51,252 bases of DNA from JBBQWS01 sp038210415 (GTDB lineage Bacteria > Actinomycetota > Actinomycetes > Prado026). The notes below the pieces were generated by a model. It saw only the letters and a list, made by a program, of their open reading frames with translations, did not search any database and was not told where the DNA came from. The position numbers and the translations under genes were made by a program. Shown here piece by piece: positions 22,501-30,453 of the stretch. Numbering within the stretch: position 1 is the first letter of the stretch; each line of letters begins with the position of its first letter. The stretch lies in contig JBBQWS010000019.1 of NCBI GenBank assembly GCA_038210415.1, positions 1-51,252 of the forward strand, given 5' to 3'.

Positions 22501-23626
22501 CGTTGCGCAGAGGCGCGAACGCCCCGTCGAGCAGGCTTCGCTGGGATTCGGCCCCGATACCGTTCAAGGCGCCGACGTGTCCGAAGCAGACCATCGCGAC
22601 CCCAGCGAGGAGCGCGAGCCGCAGCCAGCGCCGCTCTGGCATCCCTCGAAGGCACAAGCCGACGAGGCCGCCGACGGCGATGATCGCCGTGTCCAGGATC
22701 GCGGCCGGCAAGGTGACCAGTAACCACCCGCCACGCCACTCGGGTCCGGCCGGACCCGACAAGAAGGCGACCCAGTGCGACGTGCCCCGCAGCACCTCGA
22801 CCAAGGACGTCTTGCCCGTCGTCGTCCGCGCCGACTCGATCCAGTCCAGGAACGGCGGACTGACCTTCCCCATCAGGACCAGGGGCACGAGCCACCACAG
22901 GCAGGCGCCGAGCACGCCGACGCCCCACCACGCGGCCAGCCGAGCCCGGCGGGTGCCGCGCTCACGCGTCGCGAGGTAGAGCACAGCGAGGGGCAGCACA
23001 GCCAGCGTCTCGACCGCGTTGACCCCGCCCATGCACAGGACGGCGACTGCGGACTGCAGCGCGGCGCGGCGCGGCGAACCACCTCGGGCACCTCGAACCA
23101 GCGGCACCAGCACCCACGATGCGAGCACCATCGGCAGCGCCTCGATCGAGACGGGTCCGAGAGTGCTCATCACCCGGGGCGCCAACGCGAACGCGAGCGC
23201 GCCGAACAGCCGGGCGGTCGGTGTTCCGATGCCGAGCTGCGCGGCGAGCCGGTTGACTCCCAGCACCGCCAGGCACAGCAGCATCGACATCCACAGGCGT
23301 TGGATCACCCACTCCGGCAAGCCGGCCGAGTGCCCGAGGGCGAAGAACGGGCCCATCGGGAACAGGTAGCCGTACGCCTGGTTCTGCACCTGGCCGAGAA
23401 AGCCGAGCGGCTCCCACAGGTGCAGGGCGCGCCCGAGGAACCGCCACGGGTCCGCGGTGAGGTCGAGCTTGGTGTCGCTCGCGATACGGCCAGGTTCCTG
23501 CAGGAAGGTCGCGGCCGTGAGCACCGCGCACAGCGCGAGCAGGCGCAGCCGGTGCACCACCCGCTGGTCGACCGCCGGGGGGTCCGGTTGAGCAGTCACG
23601 GCGCCGGACGGGGCCAGGGTGCTCAA
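19499..23626 (-). CDS. aftD: AftD-like alpha-(1->3)-arabinofuranosyltransferase (DUF3367 family)
   Basis: A very large membrane glycosyltransferase, about 1375 residues. The N-terminal GT-C part has a first outer loop reading DTKLDLTADPWRFL and the motif QAYGYLFPMGPFF...VIQRLW, which I recognise from mycobacterial AftD. About ten helices are followed by a long external section with carbohydrate-binding (F5/8-type) modules, and helices return near the C-terminus. In mycobacteria AftD adds arabinofuranose to arabinan using decaprenyl-phosphoarabinose. I place the start at TTG 23626, inside the methyltransferase stop (TTGA) and five bases after GAGG; GTG 23629 or 23599 are alternatives. Whether this organism makes arabinogalactan is not shown. 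Confidence 0.85.
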   Translation of the reverse strand: MSTLAPSGAVTAQPDPPAVDQRVVHRLRLLALCAVLTAATFLQEPGRIASDTKLDLTADPWRFLGRALHLWEPLGFLGQVQNQAYGYLFPMGPFFALGHSAGLPEWVIQRLWMSMLLCLAVLGVNRLAAQLGIGTPTARLFGALAFALAPRVMSTLGPVSIEALPMVLASWVLVPLVRGARGGSPRRAALQSAVAVLCMGGVNAVETLAVLPLAVLYLATRERGTRRARLAAWWGVGVLGACLWWLVPLVLMGKVSPPFLDWIESARTTTGKTSLVEVLRGTSHWVAFLSGPAGPEWRGGWLLVTLPAAILDTAIIAVGGLVGLCLRGMPERRWLRLALLAGVAMVCFGHVGALNGIGAESQRSLLDGAFAPLRNVHKFDPVLRVPLVLGLTHLVGRVLDRRSPLGRLRSVQVAVLGVVVIGLVGSGTPLVNRSLVPRGSFLEIPPYWQRAADWLAAHGSNGRALLVPGASFGDYYWGRPKDEPLQTLATTPWAVRDAVPLTNAGGVRMLDAVQSRLATGTASPGLAAYLARSGVSYLVVRNDLDYAVAGSARPVLVHQSIALSGGLDRVATFGPTVGGGTPDLALDQQLDRPYPAVEVFEVTSRADFAVLVPDSGVGSVQGGSEGLLDALDAAAPVPAVALMDGGDGVGSSRLVTDTPARRELDFGRLDHHASGVLTLTDPLRLGNPARDYLPPGADAQVTVARQDGVQLAVSSSLADAGSLGGVLPASGAFAAFDGRAATSWVAGDPSGAVGQWLRATFPSVTQLQGGTIEVAMGLPGPQVDVVEVVTDVGSTRFAVPANGLIALPPVRTRQLVVRAVAVAGGGAGSQFGLTEIRVPGIAAARPLVLPVKGSASGYVLTAPVGAVPGCVHDSGGPLCAVGLSRPGEEDGGIDRVLTGSTSGKFEVMVQALARPGAALDSLLARGADVIASATSSSVADADGSAARVADGDPSTGWVAAPTDHNPILTFAFANPRRLTGITVTVDPRLAASPPGSVIVSLDGRRVGARLGASGVVNFPETLTRTVVVSFADVAPKQSYDPFSREFSLLPVGVSELSFNGAEAARATVRDSTQISWGCGEGPTVAVDGTPVETAGIATVGQLRLGLPIAFAGCGPAVTVGSGARIVARPLPTLSVRSISLRAPGERVPTQLVVALGRDRWGPVDRLLAVPSRDTSGVIAVREASNPGWSATLAGRRLVPVVVDGWQQGWRVPAGAAGTVHLVFSPDNTFRTGLLGGLAAALLLLAGAFLMPQRGGRVRGPVLAAELRRDRRLDPWVIAGASATLAIVCASALPLLGVFTAVMLGGRRTGGLLVPAVLVGAGVASFALVLYPHGTFSPYAGSWGWVQLCVGGALAAAAVVAPSSRPEPVDVSAPSD

Positions 23627-24408
23627 CACCGCCTCAGCACGAGCGCGAGATTCCAGGTCACGAGCTCGCGCGCGCCGGGGACCCGGACGACCGCGTCGGC
23701 CCAGGCCGGCGAGTACCTCGGCACCGCCGCGAGCCGTTCGACCCGGCCACTCGCCACGGCGCGCCCAGCCCAGTCGAGCCCGGCCTTCACCGACACCGGG
23801 AACAGACTGGTGCCGTACGCGTTCTTGGGCGGGTGACCGGTGCGACGGGTGTACCGAGCCGCCGCGCGAGCGCCGCCGGTGTAGTGCCACGGCGCCGTCT
23901 CGTGCCCGCCCCACGGGCCGAGCCACACGGTGTACGACAGGAACACCAGACCGCCCGGACTGGTGACCCGCACCATCTCGTCCGCCATCCGCCACGGGTC
24001 CGGCACGTGCTCGAGCACGTTCGACGAGTAGCACAGGTCGATCGAGCCGGTGCGTACGGGCAGCGCCATCCCGCTGCCTAGCACCGTGCCGGGCGCGGGC
24101 TCCATGTGCGCCGACAGCTCGCCCGCGTCGGCGTCCAGCGCGAGGTAGTGCGCCCCCGCCTGGGTGAACGCGTCGCGGAAGAATCCTGGCCCGCCACCCA
24201 CGTCCAGCACGACGCGTCCGGCCAGCGGGCCGTAGCCCTCGAGCTGGGCCACCGAGTCGGCAGCCAGCTCTCCGTAGAACCGCGCCGGATCGGACTGCTC
24301 GACCCGGAAAGCCCGGAACAGCCGGACGGACCGCCCGAGATCCCGGCGGTGCGAAGCAGAGGTCGGCACCCAGGGAAGGTACCTGAGTTCGTGCACCGGG
24401 ACGGGCAT
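23623..24408 (-). CDS. Class I SAM-dependent methyltransferase coupled to aftD
   Basis: 261 residues from the ATG at 24408 (MPVPVHELRYLPW). Motif I is VVLDVGGGPGFFRDAF, then LALDADAGEL, with IDLCYSSNVLEHVPDP as motif II/III and VTSPGGLVFLSYTVWLGP after it. The stop overlaps the aftD start, so the two are co-translated and it probably modifies the same glycan or its lipid carrier. The frame continues 57 codons upstream in arginine-rich shadow sequence that would overlap the divergent glycosyltransferase, which I reject. Confidence 0.87.
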   Translation of the reverse strand: MPVPVHELRYLPWVPTSASHRRDLGRSVRLFRAFRVEQSDPARFYGELAADSVAQLEGYGPLAGRVVLDVGGGPGFFRDAFTQAGAHYLALDADAGELSAHMEPAPGTVLGSGMALPVRTGSIDLCYSSNVLEHVPDPWRMADEMVRVTSPGGLVFLSYTVWLGPWGGHETAPWHYTGGARAAARYTRRTGHPPKNAYGTSLFPVSVKAGLDWAGRAVASGRVERLAAVPRYSPAWADAVVRVPGARELVTWNLALVLRRC

Positions 24409-24455
24409 CCCTGCCCTATCGTTACTGGTCAGTAGCCCCTGCAGCGAAGGTGAGC

Positions 24456-25595
24456 ATGGACACCCCCGACGTCGGCGGACCCCCGGTTCAGCGACGGCTG
24501 CACGTCGTCTTCCTGAACTGGCGCGACACGACGAACCCCGAGGGCGGGGGTTCGGAGCGGTACGTCGAGAGCGTCGCACGCACGCTGGTGGAGGCCGGGC
24601 ATCGCGCCACGGTCGTGTGCGCGTCGCACGACCGCGCCCCGGCCGACGAGGTGCGCGGTGGCGTCCGGTTCGTCCGGCGAGGCAACAAGCTCGGGGTCTA
24701 CCCCGCGGCGGCCTGGGTCCTGCTCAGCCGCCGGCTCGCCCCGTACGACGTCGTGGTCGACGTCCAGAACGGCGTTCCGTTCCTCAGCCGGCTGACCACC
24801 CGCCAGCCGGTGGTCGTCCTCGTCCACCATGTGCACCGCGAACAGTGGTCGGTCGTGTACGGCCGGTCCGTCGCCGCCGTCGGCTGGTGGCTCGAGTCGC
24901 GGCTCGCGCCCTGGGTCTACCGCAGCTGCCCGTACGTCGCCGTGTCCGAGGTGACCAAGCGCGAGCTGACCGAGCTGGGCGTAGCGGCCGATCGGATCTC
25001 GGTGGTCCACAACGGCACCGAGCCCGTACCGGACGCGCGGGGTGGGCCGAGGCGACCGACCAGCCTGGTGATCGTGGGCCGGCTGGTGCCGCACAAGCGG
25101 GTCGAGCACGCGCTGGCGACCGTGGCGGCCTTGCGCGACGACTTCCCGGAGCTGACCCTGCGAGTCGTCGGCGAGGGCTGGTGGGCCGACGAGCTGCACG
25201 AGCGGGCGCGTGAGCTCGGCGTGAGCGACCTGGTCGATTTCTGCGGCTACGTCGACGACGTCACGAAGCACGAGATCCTGGCCACGAGCGAGGTGCACCT
25301 GATGCCCTCGCTCAAGGAGGGCTGGGGGATCGCCGTGATGGAGGCAGCCAGCCACAGCGTGCCGACGGTTGCGTACCGGTCAGCGGGCGGCGTCGCCGAG
25401 TCGGTGCTGGACGGCAGCACAGGGTTGCTGGTCGGAGACGACCAGGAGGCGTTCGTGGAGGCGGTGCGCCGGTTGCTCACCGACCAGGATCTGCGGCTTC
25501 GACTCGGCGAGGAGGCACGACTGCGAGCGGCGACGTTCACGTGGGAGCAGACCGCAAAGTCGTTCGCGGTGGTGCTGCACGACGCCGTCAACTAG
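24456..25595 (+). CDS. GT4-family glycosyltransferase
   Basis: 379 residues. The ATG at 24456 follows AAGG by five bases and is preferred over a GTG two codons earlier. GT-B fold: the N-terminal half has FLNWRDTTNPEGGGSERYVES, which shows the glycine loop, and DVQNGVPFLS; the C-terminal half has VGRLVPHKRVEHAL and EGWGIAVMEAASHSVPTVA with the paired glutamates of GT4 retaining enzymes. It uses a nucleotide sugar in the cytoplasm, probably building a lipid-linked oligosaccharide for the surrounding envelope block. It diverges from the methyltransferase-aftD pair over 47 bases. Confidence 0.92.
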   Translation: MDTPDVGGPPVQRRLHVVFLNWRDTTNPEGGGSERYVESVARTLVEAGHRATVVCASHDRAPADEVRGGVRFVRRGNKLGVYPAAAWVLLSRRLAPYDVVVDVQNGVPFLSRLTTRQPVVVLVHHVHREQWSVVYGRSVAAVGWWLESRLAPWVYRSCPYVAVSEVTKRELTELGVAADRISVVHNGTEPVPDARGGPRRPTSLVIVGRLVPHKRVEHALATVAALRDDFPELTLRVVGEGWWADELHERARELGVSDLVDFCGYVDDVTKHEILATSEVHLMPSLKEGWGIAVMEAASHSVPTVAYRSAGGVAESVLDGSTGLLVGDDQEAFVEAVRRLLTDQDLRLRLGEEARLRAATFTWEQTAKSFAVVLHDAVN

Positions 25596-25614
25596 CGGCG
25601 GTCAGCCAGCAGGA

Positions 25615-25758
25615 TCAGCGGTTGCCGTAGACGACGACGGGGGCGGTGATCGGCGCGCTGGGGTTGCTCGAGGCCAGCTGCACGGCGGTGAACGAGCCGA
25701 CCCCGGCCAGCACCAAGCCAGTGACGCCAGCAGCGAGAAGTCCGATGAACGATCCCAT
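25615..25758 (-). CDS. DUF2613 small membrane/secreted protein
   Basis: A 47-residue protein easily missed by gene callers. The sequence MGSFIGLLAAGVTGLVLAG begins a single hydrophobic segment, followed by a short polar tail ending in VVVYGNR. The ATG is preceded by GGTAGGAA as ribosome site. It starts 16 bases after the stop of the large membrane protein on the same strand, so they form an operon. From memory a DUF2613 protein (Rv0236A) lies next to aftD in M. tuberculosis, which supports this as a real gene and as part of the arabinan-linked set. Function unknown. Confidence 0.75.
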   Translation of the reverse strand: MGSFIGLLAAGVTGLVLAGVGSFTAVQLASSNPSAPITAPVVVYGNR

Positions 25759-25774
25759 AGTTCCTACCTTCGGT

Positions 25775-27562
25775 TCATGTTGCCTCGACTGTAGCAGCCG
25801 AGGCACCTGGGAACCCGAGAACGCGGACGGTGCAACCCACCATGAGCAGCACCGCGAGCAAGTCGGCGAGCAGCACCGCGCGCGAGGCCCACTTCCCGGC
25901 CGTCCAAGGCCCGTCCGCGACCACCCCGGCGCCGACCCCGCGCCCGTCGCCCGTGCCGTCGCCGAGCCGGTAGAGCACCAGGTCGGCTCCGGAGTAGACC
26001 AGGGTCGCACCCGCCAGGAGCCCCGGGGCGAAGTCGCCCGGGGTCCCCTTCTCGACCAGCACCCAGCCGATCCCCAGTCCGGGCAACGTGGTCGGCACCG
26101 GCCGCCCGGTGGCCAGCGCTGTGCCGACCGCGGCGGCCCGCCGGTCCTCGCCGACGACGGCCTCGGTCCCCACGACCAGGACGTCGTCGACGACCGTCGT
26201 CCGGTCGAGGTACCGGGGCGCCGGATCGAGCATCGTGCGGCCGGCGTTCCAGCCGAACTGGCGGAACGCCTGCCAGGGCAGCGCCACCACGTCGCCGCTC
26301 CCCGGGCCCGGTGGGGAGGCGGCGAGGGTGGCTCTGACTCGTTGCCAGTCGTCCGGGTACGCCACCGGCTGGAGCTGACCGAGCGCCCCCCAGGCGAGGT
26401 CGGGCAGGACGAGGAGGGGCAGCAGCACCGGGACGACCAGGGCGGCCGACCGGGCGGCGGGGTCGGCGAGCCGGTCGGCAAGGCGCTCGAAACCGAGCGG
26501 CGCAGCGACCGCGAGCAGCAGCGCCAGCGGCGCCACCAGCCGTTGCCCGTCGCGGAGCAGGCCCGCCCCCGGCACGTGCGTGACCGCCCAGCGCAGCCCG
26601 GCCGCGAGGACCGGCACCGAGCCGGTCCAGGCCAGCAGCAGCCCGAGCCCGGCAGCGACGGCGCCCCCGGACGACGCCGGACCCCACTCCGCCCGCAAGC
26701 GGCGCCAGCCGTAGACAGCCATGACGGGCAGGAGCACGGCCACGATCGTGGCGGGAAAGAGCGCTCGGCTACCCGGGACCGCCTGTGCGTTCCACACCCC
26801 ACCAAGGCCAACCAGGCTCCCGAGGGTCCCGATCGGTAGCTCCGCCCTCGCGGCGAACGCGTCCACGCCGGCGGCGCCTGAGGCCGATGCCCCCGATGCG
26901 AGGAGTCCCGGCAGCCACCAGGGCGCGTTCAGCAGGATCGCCGCGAGACCGACCGCGGACCGGTTCCTGCGCGGGGCCGCCGAACCGGGCCAGGCCAGCA
27001 CCGGGACCGCGACCAGGGCGGACAGCACCGCGCCGCCGGCGGTGAGGGCACAGACGCCGAGCAGGAGCACCACCTTCGGGGCCGCACGCCACCCGCCCGC
27101 CCTCATCGACAGGGCGGCCCGCAGGAGCCAGGGCAAGGTTGCGTACCCGATCAGCAGGGACCAGTGCCCGAGCAGCAGCCGCTCCGCGACGTAAGCGTTC
27201 CAGACGTAGATCGAGGCGGCTGCGCACCGGGTGAGCCCGTGCTGGGTAGGGACCAGCCTGGCGGCGCCGAGCCCCGCGAGGACCAACGTCGCGAGGAGGG
27301 CGACCTTCTGCAGCAGCATCCCCGGCAGCACCGAGGTCAGGGCCGCCATCACGGCGTCGATCGGCACCGCCCTCGGCAACGCCGACCCCAGCCCGAACGC
27401 GGCGGGCGTGAACGGCTGGCGCGGGGTGAACACCATGTCGCGGAGCAGGACGAACCCGGCCGGCACGGTCGGCGCGAGGACGAGGATCGCCAGGAGCAGC
27501 GACCAGGCGGGCTGGAGCCAGCCGCGCGAACGGGCGGGGCGATCCGATACGGCGCTGAGCAC
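25775..27562 (-). CDS. Large multi-pass membrane protein, unknown
   Basis: 595 residues from the GTG at 27562, chosen because GGAGG lies eight bases upstream; the frame stays open to 27628. About twelve hydrophobic segments are seen, with an early outer loop (FVLLRDMVFTPRQPF) and the motif YVWNAYVAERLLLGHWSLL followed by GYATLPWLLRAAL, which has the look of actinobacterial proteins that accompany AftD-type enzymes. An external part near the C-terminus (LPWQAFRQFGWNAGR) precedes the last helix. It may be a GT-C-like transferase or a partner of one; I do not recognise a named family. It forms an operon with DUF2613. Confidence 0.75.
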   Translation of the reverse strand: MLSAVSDRPARSRGWLQPAWSLLLAILVLAPTVPAGFVLLRDMVFTPRQPFTPAAFGLGSALPRAVPIDAVMAALTSVLPGMLLQKVALLATLVLAGLGAARLVPTQHGLTRCAAASIYVWNAYVAERLLLGHWSLLIGYATLPWLLRAALSMRAGGWRAAPKVVLLLGVCALTAGGAVLSALVAVPVLAWPGSAAPRRNRSAVGLAAILLNAPWWLPGLLASGASASGAAGVDAFAARAELPIGTLGSLVGLGGVWNAQAVPGSRALFPATIVAVLLPVMAVYGWRRLRAEWGPASSGGAVAAGLGLLLAWTGSVPVLAAGLRWAVTHVPGAGLLRDGQRLVAPLALLLAVAAPLGFERLADRLADPAARSAALVVPVLLPLLVLPDLAWGALGQLQPVAYPDDWQRVRATLAASPPGPGSGDVVALPWQAFRQFGWNAGRTMLDPAPRYLDRTTVVDDVLVVGTEAVVGEDRRAAAVGTALATGRPVPTTLPGLGIGWVLVEKGTPGDFAPGLLAGATLVYSGADLVLYRLGDGTGDGRGVGAGVVADGPWTAGKWASRAVLLADLLAVLLMVGCTVRVLGFPGASAATVEAT

Positions 27563-27669
27563 CTGTCGAACCTCCCGCCCCCGCCCCTTGCGACGGCTAC
27601 CGTGGATGCCACCCTCGCGGCTAGGCACTCTAGCGCCGCGACACCGGCTGACAGGGAGCGCGACCCGCA

Positions 27670-28953
27670 GTGCAGGAGGACGACGTTCCGGCCACCCCGA
27701 TCGCCGCTGCTGACCCCGGCGGCAACCGCACCGGCCTGGTGCGTCAGGGGGCGGTCGTAGCCGTCGCCATGACCTTCGCGAACGTCCTCGGGTACGGGCT
27801 CAGCCTGGTGGCCTCGCGCCGGCTCGGTCCGGCCGAGTTCGGCGTGTTCGCCGCGATGCTCGGCCTGGTGATCGTGGGTTTCGTGGTCTCGCTGGGGTTG
27901 CAGACCGTCGTGACCCGGTTCCTCGCCGGCGAGGGCTCACCCGACCTCGGTGCGCTGGCCGGCACCGCAGTCCTGGCGTCGTTCGCGACCGGAGCGGCCG
28001 TCCTGCTCGCTGCCTGGCCGATCGCAGCCTTCCTGCGCCTGCCCGGCCCGGCACCGGTGCTCTGGGCAGCCGCCACCCTCGTCCCGCTCACCTGGTCGGG
28101 CTTCGTCCAGGGGGCGGCGCAAGGGCGTGAGCGCTTCGGCGTCCTCGCGGTCATCGTGCTCTGCGTGACAGCCGGCAAGGTGTTCGGTGGGCTGCTCGGC
28201 GTGCTGGTGAGCCGGAGCGCCACCGTGGCGGTCGCGCTGACCGCCGTCGGAACCCTGGCCGGCACCGCGCTGGCGACTTTGCTCGCCCGCTCGCTGCTGG
28301 CCCGGCCTCGGTTCGGCGCCTGGGCCGGGGGCGACGTCGCCCGGGCCTCCCACGCGCTGTTCGCGTTGTTCGTGCTCACCAACACCGACCTGCTGCTCGC
28401 GCGGCACTACCTGGCCCCGGTCACGGCCGGGCTCTACGGAGCCGGTTCGCTGATCACGAAGATCGCCTTCTGGCTCCCCCAGTTCGTCTCGGTGGTCGCA
28501 CTCCCCCGCCTCGTCGACCCTGAGCAGCACGGCGAGACCCTGCGTCGGGCGGTCGCGTTGTTGGTCGCGCTCGGTGTCGCCGTGACGGCAGGGACCGCGC
28601 TGCTCGGAACCCTTGTGGTGCAGGTTGTCGGTGGCAACGCCTACGTCGCGCTTGCTCCCTACGCCTGGCGGTTCGCAGCTCTGGGCTCGGTCCTGTCGCT
28701 GTGCCAGCTACTGCTCTACGCGCGGTTGGCCCGCGGCGAGCACCGCGTCGTCGACTGGATCTGGGCGGCGGTCGCCGCGCAGGTGGGACTGGTCGGGGCA
28801 GTGGCACACGGTTCGGCGCAGGCCATTGTGACCACCACGCTGGGGGTCGTCACCGTGCTCGTCGCGCTGGGGCTGGCCACCGAGCGGCGGTCGGGGCCGG
28901 CCTCAGCGCACGCCCTGGATCAGGACCCCGCCGGCCAGGGCCCTGGGGCGTAG
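27670..28953 (+). CDS. Polysaccharide flippase (Wzx/MOP superfamily)
   Basis: 427 residues with about twelve transmembrane helices. The N-terminal part RQGAVVAVAMTFANVLGYGLSLVASRRLGPAEFGVFAAML is the usual start of oligosaccharide flippases (amphipathic entry helix, then R-L-G-P-x-E-F/Y-G). Such proteins flip undecaprenyl-linked sugar units to the outer face. It fits the GT4, GT-C and acyltransferase genes nearby as the export step. The start is GTG 27670, with GGGAG upstream. The last 34 bases overlap the convergent lipoprotein hydrolase gene. Confidence 0.88.
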   Translation: MQEDDVPATPIAAADPGGNRTGLVRQGAVVAVAMTFANVLGYGLSLVASRRLGPAEFGVFAAMLGLVIVGFVVSLGLQTVVTRFLAGEGSPDLGALAGTAVLASFATGAAVLLAAWPIAAFLRLPGPAPVLWAAATLVPLTWSGFVQGAAQGRERFGVLAVIVLCVTAGKVFGGLLGVLVSRSATVAVALTAVGTLAGTALATLLARSLLARPRFGAWAGGDVARASHALFALFVLTNTDLLLARHYLAPVTAGLYGAGSLITKIAFWLPQFVSVVALPRLVDPEQHGETLRRAVALLVALGVAVTAGTALLGTLVVQVVGGNAYVALAPYAWRFAALGSVLSLCQLLLYARLARGEHRVVDWIWAAVAAQVGLVGAVAHGSAQAIVTTTLGVVTVLVALGLATERRSGPASAHALDQDPAGQGPGA

Positions 28954-30368
28954 GCCGGCTGGTAGCCGCTGCTGTCACCCATCGCCTTCGCGATCGCGGC
29001 CGAACCCGGGTACACGCCGTTGCGCACCCACGCGTCCAGCAGGTCGATCACACCCACCCGTGACTGCTCGGTGAAGTTGCAGTGCCCGGCACCGTACGAA
29101 GCGCCCGGCTTGGACGGGTAGCTCGACGGGGCCACAGTGAACAGTTGCACGAGCTCGCCGGTCGCCTTCTTCTGCGCCGAAACCTCAGCGCGGTAGACCG
29201 TCTGGTTCTGCACGAGCACCAGCGGGTCGGCCGCAGTGTGCATCGTGATCATCGGTCGACTGATCGCGCCAACAGGAGTGCCCGTGGCCGTCAGCTTGTC
29301 CCGCGCCGCGGAATCCGCGGAAATCCGCTCCCCCGTGGCCAGCTGCGCCAGCATCGCGTCGGTGGCCCCGGGCGAGATCGCCTCGATCAGTGCCCGCTCG
29401 GACGGCGCCACCCGCGTCGAGTAGTCGACACCATTGTCCTGCGACGGGTTGCCGCCGACCCGCTGCTCGATGTCGTAGCGACCGAAAGTGCCGTAGCCGA
29501 GCGCCGTCAGCACCGACTCGGCGTACGCGGTCACCTTGGACGTGATCGACGAGCCGTCCTGGTCCTGGGTCTGCGACGCCGCATCGCCTAATGCGGCGAT
29601 CAGCAGGATCTTCGGCACCCCCTTGGCCACATCCGTTCCGGCTACCTGGATCGCCTTCGCGGCGGCTACCCAGTTCGCGATCGCCTCGTCGACCGATGCG
29701 TACCCGGTGATCTTCAGACCTGGGTAGATCAGGGTCTTGATCGCGTACGCGACGTCGAGGGCGAGGTCAAGGTTCTTGTTCGGGCCGGCCATCACCCCAC
29801 AGAGCGGGGCGGAGCCGCTCACCCAGTCCGGGTGCTTCTCGCTCAGCACCGTGGTGATCAGACCGCCGAGGGAGTCGCCCCACGCCAGCGTGCGGTCGGG
29901 GCTGCCGACCTGCTGGACGAAGAACGCATGCAGGTCCTCATCGGCCTTGACACCGTCGGCGACGGCCCAGCCGTTCGTCGCGTACGCCGACCCGGCCAGC
30001 GCGTAGCCCTGCTCGAGCAGCGCTTGGCCGACGTCCTTGGCCGCGGGCCAACCGGGAGCCGGCTCGGCGGACGTGTCGACGGCCGAGAAGTCCGGCGGGG
30101 AGGCCTGGGCCTGGCGATAGCCGTGGGAGTACAGCAGCAGCGTGCCGTTCCACTTCGTCGGCATCACGATCTCGTACTTCGCGCCGTTCAGCTCACCGGT
30201 GCACGCGATCTTGTCGCAGCCCTTGAACGTGACGTCCTGACGGTCGGTCCGCTCCGGCGGGACCACAGCGCTGCTCGAGCTGCAGGCGGCGAGGGCTAAC
30301 GCGAGGGCGGCCAGGCCTGCGACGACGGTTGGACGACGACGGCGAAAGGGCAGCTTCATGAGCCGCAT
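28920..30368 (-). CDS. Alpha/beta-hydrolase lipoprotein
   Basis: 482 residues from the ATG at 30368 (30359 is also possible). The signal peptide ends in the lipobox LAAC with Cys29, so it is lipid-anchored outside the membrane. The nucleophile elbow WGDSLGG gives Ser166; HTAADPLVLVQ gives the acid candidate and GAGHCNFTEQ the histidine, forming a Ser-Asp-His set in correct order. Cysteines near the N-terminus (KGCDKIACTG) may form a disulfide. It could be an esterase or peptidase; the substrate is unknown. It lies between the glycan block and polA. Confidence 0.82.
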   Translation of the reverse strand: MRLMKLPFRRRRPTVVAGLAALALALAACSSSSAVVPPERTDRQDVTFKGCDKIACTGELNGAKYEIVMPTKWNGTLLLYSHGYRQAQASPPDFSAVDTSAEPAPGWPAAKDVGQALLEQGYALAGSAYATNGWAVADGVKADEDLHAFFVQQVGSPDRTLAWGDSLGGLITTVLSEKHPDWVSGSAPLCGVMAGPNKNLDLALDVAYAIKTLIYPGLKITGYASVDEAIANWVAAAKAIQVAGTDVAKGVPKILLIAALGDAASQTQDQDGSSITSKVTAYAESVLTALGYGTFGRYDIEQRVGGNPSQDNGVDYSTRVAPSERALIEAISPGATDAMLAQLATGERISADSAARDKLTATGTPVGAISRPMITMHTAADPLVLVQNQTVYRAEVSAQKKATGELVQLFTVAPSSYPSKPGASYGAGHCNFTEQSRVGVIDLLDAWVRNGVYPGSAAIAKAMGDSSGYQPAYAPGPWPAGS

Positions 30369-30453
30369 TCTGGCAGAACGTCCGTCGCGAGTGACGGACA
30401 AATCGCGCTTCGCCGCGAGCTGTCACAACCGGGTCCGGTTGGGTACGAACCGC

